From: Sarocladium kiliense
Lineage: Eukaryota > Ascomycota > Sordariomycetes > Hypocreales > Sarocladiaceae
Length of the DNA stretch: 64,000 nt
Reading direction: 5' to 3'
Assembly: GCA_030734395.1 (NCBI GenBank)
Contig: JAUZTG010000008.1
Span: forward strand, 186,001-250,000
The position numbers and the translations under genes were made by a program. A model generated the notes under the pieces. That model ran no database searches. It was given only the letters and a program-made list of their open reading frames with translations, and had not been told where the DNA came from. This document shows positions 56,521 to 64,000 of the stretch, one piece after another (position 1 is the stretch's first letter; the number at the start of each line of letters is the position of its first letter).

Positions 56521-56952
56521 CACTAACGATCATGATTTCGATGCAGCATTTTGATTCGTTCTCGTTGTTTTTGCTTTTCTGTGCGACTGTCCTCTGCATG
56601 GGATGGAATCCATGGACGAGAATGATTTCCTGCGAGGCGTTTGAGGAGAGGCGCGGCATGATACCCATGGAACGAATTATGATGACGACTCAACGACTGA
56701 AAGTGAGCGACATTGCTCGCGAACCGAGGACAACGGCACTTCTCTACTTATTTAGCATGTTTCTCCTTTCCGCACTCTCTTCGCATTATGTTTAGTGTAA
56801 TGATAAGTCTGAACGCTGATGATTATGCATTGTTTTCGACGTGGCTCATACTATTGATTCCCTAGGGTTCTGTGTTTTGTTTTCCCTCCTCTTTCTTCAA
56901 TTTACGCCTCCTCCCCAAGAATCCATTAAACTATCCGATCCTAAAAGCTTTC

Positions 56953-58835
56953 TTATGTCTTGACATCGGGCTCATCACGGCCAACATGCTCCTTGAACTT
57001 CAGCAGCTCAGTCGCGAACTTAACCTCAGCCTTGAGGAAGTCCTGGGCATCCATGTCGTAGGACGAGGGGTCGCTGCTGTGCTGCTCGATGTAGAGACGG
57101 ATGGTAGCGCCTGAGGAGCCGGTACCGGAGAGGCGGACAACGATGCGGCTGCCGGAGGAGAAGCAGGCGTAGAGGCCCTGGTTGGAGGCAACGGAGCCGT
57201 CGAGATCGGTGTAGGAGAAGTTGCCGGCCTTGGTGACGGTGCGGTCTATAAGGTGTTAGTTTGGACATGTGAGAATGGCATGAAGGGGAACATACCTCCG
57301 ATGGTGCTGCCGACGAACTTCTCATCGGCGACGAGGTTCTTCAGCTCACCAACAACCTTGTTGGCGCCATCAGAGTCGACATCCTCGTAATCGTAACGAG
57401 TGAAGAAAGTGCGGCCATAGATGCCCCAGAACTCCTTCTGGATAGCCTTGATGGAGGGCACAACGTCAGGGTTCTTGACGCCGAGGCCGGCGATGATGTT
57501 GAGCCATGCGACGATAGCCCAGAGACCGTCCTTCTCACGGATATGGTCGCTACCAGTACCGAAACTCTCCTCACCGCAGATGGAAAGCTTCTTGGCGTCG
57601 AAGAGGGCACAGAAGAACTTCCATCCGGTGGGGACCTCGTAGCAGTCGAGGCCTTGCTTCTTGGCGACCAGGTCGACGGCACCGGAGGTGGGCATAGAAC
57701 GGGCGAGGCCGTTGACACCGTTCCTCTGGAAGTAGGGAATGAGGTTGGCGTGGTGGGCGATGATGGCGAGGGAGTCACCGGGGGAGACGAAGGCGTTAGC
57801 ACCGTAGATCATGTTGCGGTCACCGTCACCATCGGAGGCGGCACCAAAGGGGATGTTGTTCTTATCGACGACCTCGACGAGGGAGTGGGCGTAGGTCAGG
57901 TTAGGGTCGGGGTGACCGCCGTTGAAGTCGGGGCTGGGCACGCAGTTCTGAATAGCACCTTTGAGGCCGAGTTCATCCTCGAAGATGGCCTTGCCGTAAG
58001 GACCAGTGACACCGTGCAGGCCGTCGAAGAGAACCTTGAAGTCGGGGTGGCTAGCGAAGAACTTCTTGATCACATCGAAGTCGAAGATGTCCTTGAGCAT
58101 AGCAGTGTAGTCTGCGGTGCTGTCGATGACCTCAACCTCGAGGCTGCCAACGGTCTGTGTTCCGACGGTGGAGAGGTCGACATCGGGGATGGAGGTGATC
58201 TTGTAGGAGGTGAGAGTCTTGGAGGCTTCGAAGATCTTGTTGGTGACGGATTCGGGAGCGGGACCACCATTGGACAGGTTATACTTCATGCCAAAGTCGG
58301 CCTTAGGACCTATGCTACTGTTAGGTTCGAATTCGGGTGGTGAGGGTGGAGGACGGCTATACCTCCGGGGTTGTGGCTGGCTGTAAGGAGGATGCCACCG
58401 GTGGCCTTGCGCAGGCGAATGACATGGCTGGCGGCGGGGGTAGAGAGAATGCCATTGTGACCGATGATGAGCTTCTTGACGCCGTACGCAGCGCCAATCT
58501 TCGCGATCAGCTGGACGACCTCAGGGTTCCAGAAGCGGCCATCACCTCCAATGACAAGGGTCGAACCTAGACACAATTGCTGTTAACGAGAACCTCTCTA
58601 GTGAAAGATAGGACTGTGACAAACATACCCTCGACACCTTCTGGGATTGAGAGGAGGATGCTGGTGATGAAAGCTTCACTGTAGTGGGGTTGCTGGAAGA
58701 CGGTGACCTTCTTGCGAAGACCAGAGCTAGACGACGTCAGTTTGCGGGAGCAAGAGCAGTGGCGGGGTCATGGTATCCTTACGTTCCTGGCTTCTGGTCC
58801 TGGAAAGGCTTGAACTCAACAGTCTTGACGTCCAT
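56953..58835 (-). CDS. PGM2: Phosphoglucomutase
   Basis: Interconverts glucose 1-phosphate and glucose 6-phosphate, linking glycogen, trehalose and cell-wall UDP-glucose to glycolysis; cytosolic. Five exons (58835-58783, 58726-58629, 58566-58363, 58309-57296, 57245-56953) give 553 residues. The catalytic phosphoserine loop ILLTASHNPGG lies near residue 117. The metal loop is DGDGDRNM, the sugar loop is GEESFGTGSDHIREKDG, and the phosphate loop is RLSGTGSSGATIRLY near the C-terminus. The start MDVKTVEFKPFQDQKPGTSGLRKKV is typical. Length and all four loops match alpha-phosphohexomutases, so the enzyme should be active. Introns use GTAAG/GTATG donors. Long open frames on the plus strand across this gene are codon-usage shadows. 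Confidence 0.96.
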
Positions 58836-59346
58836 GATGTCTCAAGCTTGGAGAGTGTGTAGTGTTGGGGGGAGGGTTGGGGGGATGAGAAGCTGCTGGA
58901 GGATGAGGAAGGAAGAGGGTTTGCCAACAGATTTGCCGCTGTGGCGTCCTCTGTGCAGTAAGAAACTGGAAAATGACGCCGGGAGGAAGACGCGGGTTAG
59001 GCTCGCAGGGTCGGGGCCAAGGAGAGCGAAGGGGATACGAGAGGTAGGCGCGAGGAGGAGGAAGAGGAGGGGGAGAGCTGTTGAAGGTGGTGGGGCAGAG
59101 GCGTCTGGTGGTGTCATGGAGCATTGGAGGGGCAATACAGTGCTTAAGCAATGCACACTGTGAATCAATAGCCAAATAGCCATGTCGTTACAGTGCGAAT
59201 GGGAGCCTTTCCCATGGCCGTGGGGCAACATTCAGCGACATGGAGGGGCACAAACACAGCTGCGATCGGCTTCAGGTTTGCGCGATGCTGCGTTCCTTGC
59301 GTTGCCACGGTAGTAGTACCTGGTGCGAGTGTATCGTCATTCGCTA
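58836..59346. other. Intergenic, about 510 bp
   Basis: Phosphoglucomutase promoter side and REX2 3' side. No extra feature. Confidence 0.5.
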
Positions 59347-60035
59347 TCACTTTTTCTTCCCCTGCTTCCCCTTGGCGTTCTCTTCGAAGGTCAAGCGGAA
59401 AATGGTGTCCCTATAGTACCGTGCCTCCTCAATGCTTTCCAAGATATCATCCCTGGCCTTATGCAATCCCTTCTTCGACGGTGCCTTCTTCGTGACTCGC
59501 GGTGCACTCCATCGTCTTGCTGCTTCCTTAATCGCGCTGACGTCCAGGATTCGGTAGTGCAGATGGTCTGTAACCTTGGCGTAGGGCTCTCGCCGGAGGA
59601 ATGCTCGGTCAGCGTGCACCGTATTGCCGGCCAGAAGGGCGACCCTCTTCTCGGGGATATGCTTGGTGATGTAGTCGTAGAGTTTTGAGGCAGCTTGATC
59701 AGGGGTCGTGGTGGAGGAGAGAACGGCTTCGGTGAGGCCTGATTTGGCGTGGGTGTTGGTGCACCATTCGTCCATCTGTTCGAGGCGCGAGGCTGGCCAA
59801 TGAATGATAGCGTGGAAACCTCCTTCGTCGATGATGTCCAGGCCGCCGGTTGTGAGAATGCAGTATATCTCGAGGATCTCTTCTGTGTCGGGGTTGAGAC
59901 CCGTCATCTGGTGGAGTGTCAGTTTTTGCAACCTGGAATATTGTGCTTGTAGGGCCGTACCTCGCAGTCAATCCATACCAACGGATCATCCGTTGCGCTT
60001 TTGTACTGGTTTTGTTCTGAGCTTGTTTCGGCCAT
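59347..60035 (-). CDS. REX2: Oligoribonuclease (REX2, DEDDh 3'-5' exonuclease)
   Basis: Degrades short oligoribonucleotides to mononucleotides; fungal and human homologues act mainly in mitochondria. Two exons (60035-59961 and 59907-59347) give 211 residues. The first exon ends LVWIDCE, and the next begins MTGLNPDTEEILEIYCILT, so the exon junction lies directly after the DxE motif (Asp23, Glu25). GNTVHADRAFLRREPYAKVTDHLHYRILDVSAIKE carries the remaining acidic and His residues of the DEDDh set. The C-terminus is a short Lys-rich tail. A presequence is not obvious, so the compartment is uncertain. Divergent from the oxidoreductase gene. Confidence 0.95.
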
Positions 60036-60605
60036 GGTTGCAGAGCTCGATGTTTGGCGATGTTGACAGGTTTAAGTTGAAATGGGTCCCAGCGAGAGAA
60101 ACGAAGGGCTTCATGGTGAGTCGGTGTCACGGAGTCATACGCTCCCAACATGGAGAACTAGGAATCGGAATACTGCAGGAATAGGACGAAATCTTGAATA
60201 TGTTTCAACAGTCTCAGTGTCTTAGGTCCAGAAATGTAGACAGTCCATTGACCTGGGGGTTGACATCGGATCTTCCCGATCATGCTGACACAGTCAGACC
60301 TATAAACGCAGCCTAAATAGGCATCACTGCCTTGGCTCTTCAACTCATGAATACCACCAAACAACATGTTGCACAGTCCGCCGAGTGGTTCTCGACCAAT
60401 GATGATAACTCATGTGATTTGCACTTTTATGCAGGCTTCAGCCCACGTTGCGGCATGTAACGTTCTCTTTGGAGGAGGAGGAGGAGGCAGCAGCTTAATT
60501 CAAATCAACGCCCCTCAATTGGACGAAGCTCCCTCTTCCTCCTCCATCATCACCATCCGCCTTGACTACACAATTTCGACTACCTAGACGTCAAGTACAG
60601 GCATC
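60036..60605. promoter_or_regulatory. Divergent promoter region of REX2 and the oxidoreductase gene
   Basis: 570 bp between divergent start codons. It includes a GGAGGAGGA run at about 60472-60486. No consensus element identified. Confidence 0.35.
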
Positions 60606-62207
60606 ATGGCTTCTTTCGCTTCTTCAGTCGTCAATAAGCTCACCAATGGTGATCATGCTTCTGAAGCACCGCTCAAGCCAGTTCGCTCCGAGAACCCTCC
60701 GCGCTTCATCATCATTGGTGCTGGTTCTCGCGGCTCCGGGTACGCTGAAACTATCGACATCAATGGGCATGGCATCGTGGCTGCAGTGGCCGAGCCTGTG
60801 GTTTTTAAGCGCGAGACATTAGGGAAGGAACATATCTGGGGTGACGAGGGAACCCCCAGTGAGGGTCAGTCCTTTGAGAACTGGCGCGAGTTCCTTGAGT
60901 ACGAGCAAAGACGACGGGAACGCGTTGCTGCTGGAGAGAAGGATGTACCTGAAGGCGTGGACGGCGCCTTTATTTGCGTCTTGGATGAGATGCATCGCGA
61001 GGTCGTTGTCGGCTTGGCTCCTCTCGGCCTGCACATCATGTGTGAAAAGCCCCTTGCTTGCTCGATGGATGACTGTCTTGCAATGTACCAGGCTATTCGA
61101 CCATATCAGTCCTCTCGTATCTTCTCGATCGGCCACGTCCTACGCTACAGCCCTCACAACATGACTCTTCGGAAGCTTCTTGTCGAGGACAAGGTCATTG
61201 GCGAAATCAGCAGTGTGGTTCATACCGAGCCCATTGGATGGTGGCACTTCACCCATTCCTATGTTAGGGGTAACTGGAGAAACTCGAAGACGACAGGCCC
61301 TTCACTTCTCACGAAGAGCTGCCACGATGTGGATCTGTTGCTCTGGCTTCTATGCTCTCCCGAGAAAGCTGGACAGGGAGAACCACATCTCCCCGAGTCC
61401 ATCACTTCAACGGGTGGCCTGCAGCTTTACAAAAAGAATCGCAAGCCTGCTGCAGCCGGCTCTGCCACCAACTGCACCAAATGCCCTCTTGGAGACTCGG
61501 GCTGCAAATACTCAGCGAAGAACGTATACCTCTCCTCTAATTGTCGAGGTTTGGGCACCAAGAACACAAATTGGCCCATCGACATTGTCGTCCACGATAT
61601 TGAGGACTACGCGACCCATGAAGAGCGCGAGGCAGCGCTCACTAAAGTCCTTGAAGAAGACTACGACGAGAACACACCTGCATCTGAGATCCAGTCCCGC
61701 AACTGGTTCGGACGCTGTGTCTTCGAATCAGACAACAACGTCTGCGATGATCAAATGGTCACAATTACCTGGCCTGAAACCACCACCGCAGACGGCATCG
61801 TCCACCCCGCCAAGCGTGCCGCCCTCCACATGGTCTCTCAGACCGTCAAGCAATGCGACCGCTACTCCCACTTCTACGGCGAAAAGGGCGAGATCTACGC
61901 TGACTCGCAAGAGATTGTCGTGCAAGACTTTGAGTCGGGAAAGACGCGCACACTACGCCCGAGGATCGAGCATGACGGCCATGGAGGTGGTGATCTCGGT
62001 CTGGCGAGACAGTTTGTGTCTGCTTGTGATATGGTGAAGAATCATGGGTGGGAGGCGGAGAAGGCCCAGAATCAGTTTGTGGGGTGTACGTTGGAGGAGG
62101 TGATTAGGAGTCATGGCGTGGTGTTTGCGGCTGAAGAGGCGAGGGTGAAGAGGAAGGTTGTCGATTGGAAGACGTGGTGGGAGGAGACTGTTGAGAAGAA
62201 AATCTAG
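60606..62207 (+). CDS. Gfo/Idh/MocA-family NAD(P)-dependent oxidoreductase
   Basis: Intronless, 533 residues. An N-terminal Rossmann fold (RFIIIGAGSRGSGYAETI, about residues 33-50) is followed by HIMCEKPLACSMDD, the EKP signature of the Gfo/Idh/MocA family, and FSIGHVLRYSPHN. LLTKSCHDVDLLLWLL supplies the DxxxH-like segment of the C-terminal substrate domain. A cysteine group (NCTKCPLGDSGCKYSAKN...SSNC) is a recurring feature of one subgroup and may bind a metal. C-terminal HGGGDLGLARQFVSACD fits the same fold. The substrate is likely a sugar or cyclitol derivative, but which one cannot be told. ATG 60606 follows a short leader. Confidence 0.9.
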   Translation: MASFASSVVNKLTNGDHASEAPLKPVRSENPPRFIIIGAGSRGSGYAETIDINGHGIVAAVAEPVVFKRETLGKEHIWGDEGTPSEGQSFENWREFLEYEQRRRERVAAGEKDVPEGVDGAFICVLDEMHREVVVGLAPLGLHIMCEKPLACSMDDCLAMYQAIRPYQSSRIFSIGHVLRYSPHNMTLRKLLVEDKVIGEISSVVHTEPIGWWHFTHSYVRGNWRNSKTTGPSLLTKSCHDVDLLLWLLCSPEKAGQGEPHLPESITSTGGLQLYKKNRKPAAAGSATNCTKCPLGDSGCKYSAKNVYLSSNCRGLGTKNTNWPIDIVVHDIEDYATHEEREAALTKVLEEDYDENTPASEIQSRNWFGRCVFESDNNVCDDQMVTITWPETTTADGIVHPAKRAALHMVSQTVKQCDRYSHFYGEKGEIYADSQEIVVQDFESGKTRTLRPRIEHDGHGGGDLGLARQFVSACDMVKNHGWEAEKAQNQFVGCTLEEVIRSHGVVFAAEEARVKRKVVDWKTWWEETVEKKI

Positions 62208-62553
62208 CAATGAGGTAGGAGTCTGACATATGAAAGGTCAGTTCGAGTAAATGAACGGACATGAGGACTAATGATATCGTGAGGAGGATTCTGGACATGA
62301 TTCGGGATAACTGGACTGAGATCGTCTAAGGCACAATGTCATCAGCAAACAGAATGAGAAAAGAATTTAAATACAAATGCTGTAACGCGTTTCAAAAGAT
62401 GCCCCAATAATGCCCTGGCAACTATGATGCAAGATTAACCCACTGTTCTTCCACTGGTGAAGGCAAATCCTCCTCCTGACCTATCTACCCGGATATTGTC
62501 TATGTAAGAACATCCCCTGATCCCTGAGCACTCCAAGTTTCCATTCGTCACTC
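62208..62553. other. Convergent intergenic region
   Basis: About 350 bp shared by the 3' ends of the oxidoreductase and the membrane protein gene. No feature seen. Confidence 0.5.
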
Positions 62554-64000
62554 TCAACCCAACTCTGCTCGGTTGTTCTCATTACCAATAGGGTTCACAG
62601 TAGGAAGCTCGCTTGCTGTGTGTCTATTGTTGGCAGTGTCGTTCTGTGGACTCTCCGTGACTCCCACGCCAGGACTCGGTGAAGTACCTGTCGGTGGTGG
62701 TGGCGAACCCATCGATGAAGGTTGGTAGTTATACTGGCCGCCATATCCGCCTTGCTGCTGGCTATAATCCGGCGAACCACCCTGACCGTACCCAGGCGAC
62801 GGCGAGCCGTAGGGGCCGTACGGCTGTGGCTGCTGGCCGCCGTATCCGCCATTGTTGTAGTACTGCATGTTGGGATCGTACTGGCCTGGGGGGTAGCCCT
62901 GGAAGTTTGGAGGCACACCGGATGGATACATGGCGCTGCTGCCGGGAGAGGTAGGGCCGCTGGGACCCGTTGGAACAGGGCCGTATTGCGACATGTGGGC
63001 GGTGGTTGAGGCGGGGGATGCGCTGTCCTTGCTCTTACGGCGACGGAGGAAAAAGAAGACGCCGGCGCCGATGAGCGCGAGGCCAGCTACACCACCGACT
63101 GCTCCTCCGGCGATAGCTCCGACATTGGTGCTGCTACCGCCGCCGCTGTCGTTGTTATCGTCACCGCCGCTTGAAGAGGTTGCAGCGTCGGCATCATCGG
63201 TTGTTGATGTTGAATCCTCAGAGCTGGTGGAGGAGGTCTCCTTGCTGGAGAAGACGTGAGTCTTGGACCATTCGGGGTCGTAGTCGAGAAGGATGGCGGT
63301 ACCGCTGGTGGCAGCGCAGTCGAGGAGGGTGAAGGTGTGGTCATCGTCGCCGCCGGTGCCAGTTGTGGAGAGAACCCAGGTGTAGCAAGCGCCTAGTGAT
63401 GATGTGGCGCTGCGGAAGAAAAAGAGAAGTCAGTATATCACGTACAGGTGAGATGTCGCGCAAGATATGGGAGTGGTACATACCAGCAGAGGGTGTGGAA
63501 ATCGTCAGGGAGGTTGCAAGCTCCCTCCTGGACGGCGTCGTAGTCGATACATGTTGTCTTGATGAGGTCGCAGTCCTTGTTGGGTTCACAGCAGCCGATG
63601 TTGTCGTCTGAGAAGGTACATGTAGCTCCGTCGGTGATACAAGTGAAGGAGTCTGTGAAGTAGAGGCAACAGATCAGCCAAACTGAGTCTCACTGTAGCG
63701 AAGATTGACGAAGCGCAGCAGCACAAAGATCACATTAAATCAGATTAGACCGAGAAACTCACTGGAATCACTGGAGATGAAGCCGCATGTCTTTGGCCCA
63801 AGGGTATAGTCGTCCAGACGTGGCTGCAACATGCGTCCGAACAGGGGCTTGGGCCCATCCGTTGGCCTCGGTGACCATCCGATAGCGACTTGAGCCTCAG
63901 TCCAACCATCCTCGACATCTGCAACGGCAGTTTCTCTGGGCGGTGTCCATGACTCTTCAGCGCCGGACTTGATGAAGGGGTGTTTAAGCCAAGCAGCAGC
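62554..64000 (-). CDS. Cysteine-rich single-pass membrane protein, 5' end off the window
   Basis: Partial: the reading frame runs past 64000, so the signal peptide and start are missing. Three exons are seen: 64000-63763, 63652-63484 and 63409-62554. The ectodomain has many Cys (KTCGFISSD, SFTCITDGATCTF, IGCCEPNKDCDLIKTTCIDY, GACNLPDDFHTLCCATSSLGACYTW). A Ser/Thr/Asp-rich stalk (TSSTSSEDSTSTTDDADAAT), a transmembrane helix (VGAIAGGAVGGVAGLALIGAGVFFFLRRRK) and a cytosolic Pro/Gly/Tyr/Gln-rich tail (SQYGPVPTGP, YPPGQYDPNMQYY) follow. This layout recurs in fungal cell-surface sensors or adhesion-like proteins (Wsc/Mid2-like in layout, not shown to be homologous). Function unknown. Confidence 0.75.

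Noticed and set aside
56382..56795. 137-codon plus-strand frame with hydrophobic stretches
   Set aside because: Overlaps the last exon of the eight-exon gene in another frame, and the rest is its 3' flank; no homologous character.
57543..58343. 266-codon plus-strand open frame
   Set aside because: Antisense shadow of phosphoglucomutase exon 4, with typical Val/Gly/Asp-rich composition.
1..64000. CRISPR arrays, insertion sequences, operons or ribosome-binding sites
   Set aside because: None seen; the introns and gene families show this is a fungal nuclear genome.

Overview
This window is nuclear DNA of a filamentous ascomycete (Pezizomycotina). Nearly every gene carries short introns of about 45-120 nt with GTAAGT/GTATGT-type donors, CTAAC/CTGAC-type branch points and CAG/TAG acceptors. 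The gene set includes typical fungal families: ATG11, a Src1/Heh1 inner nuclear membrane protein, a moc3-like Zn2Cys6 regulator, a HeLo-like/NACHT/ankyrin receptor and a CCC1-like iron transporter. The class cannot be fixed from sequence alone. Dothideomycetes is my guess, not a result.

Layout. 1-5.2 kb: mitochondrial ATP synthase subunit b (ATP4), an NmrA-type NAD(P)-binding protein and the LEM/HeH-domain inner nuclear membrane protein. 6.4-14.8 kb: an accessory-looking pair, placed tail to tail, of a 1,725-residue GHKL (Hsp90-like) ATPase with a DUF3883/NO VEIN-type C-terminus and a HeLo-like/NACHT/ankyrin protein. 15-19 kb: COQ6 (ubiquinone synthesis) and the 49 kDa subunit of complex I. 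19-26 kb: a BTB/POZ protein, a GNAT acetyltransferase, a CCC1-like transporter and the C-terminal part of the moc3-like regulator, whose N-terminal half reaches 27.9 kb. 27.9-34 kb: about 6 kb without a recognisable gene. 34-46 kb: a GT31-like glycosyltransferase, UBP16-like deubiquitinase, an F-box-like protein and the selective-autophagy scaffold ATG11, all on the minus strand. ATG11 is divergent from a CENP-H-like kinetochore gene (46.3-47.1 kb). 47-51.7 kb: a second gene-poor block. 51.7-64 kb: NHP6 (HMG box), an eight-exon conserved fungal protein of unknown function, phosphoglucomutase, oligoribonuclease REX2, a Gfo/Idh/MocA oxidoreductase and, cut by the right edge, a cysteine-rich single-pass membrane protein.

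How the genes fit together. ATP4, COQ6 and the 49 kDa subunit all serve the mitochondrial respiratory chain, but they are separate transcription units; there is no operon. The most unusual locus is the GHKL-ATPase/DUF3883 gene beside the NACHT-ankyrin receptor. Both architectures belong to families with proposed or known roles in self/non-self recognition or genome defence. The pair sits between conserved housekeeping genes, as an accessory island would. Any functional link between them is inference.

Exon models were spliced by eye from frame continuity and splice signals. One gene, the moc3-like regulator, could not be joined without a frame break. It is flagged as a possible frameshift, pseudogene or non-canonical intron.
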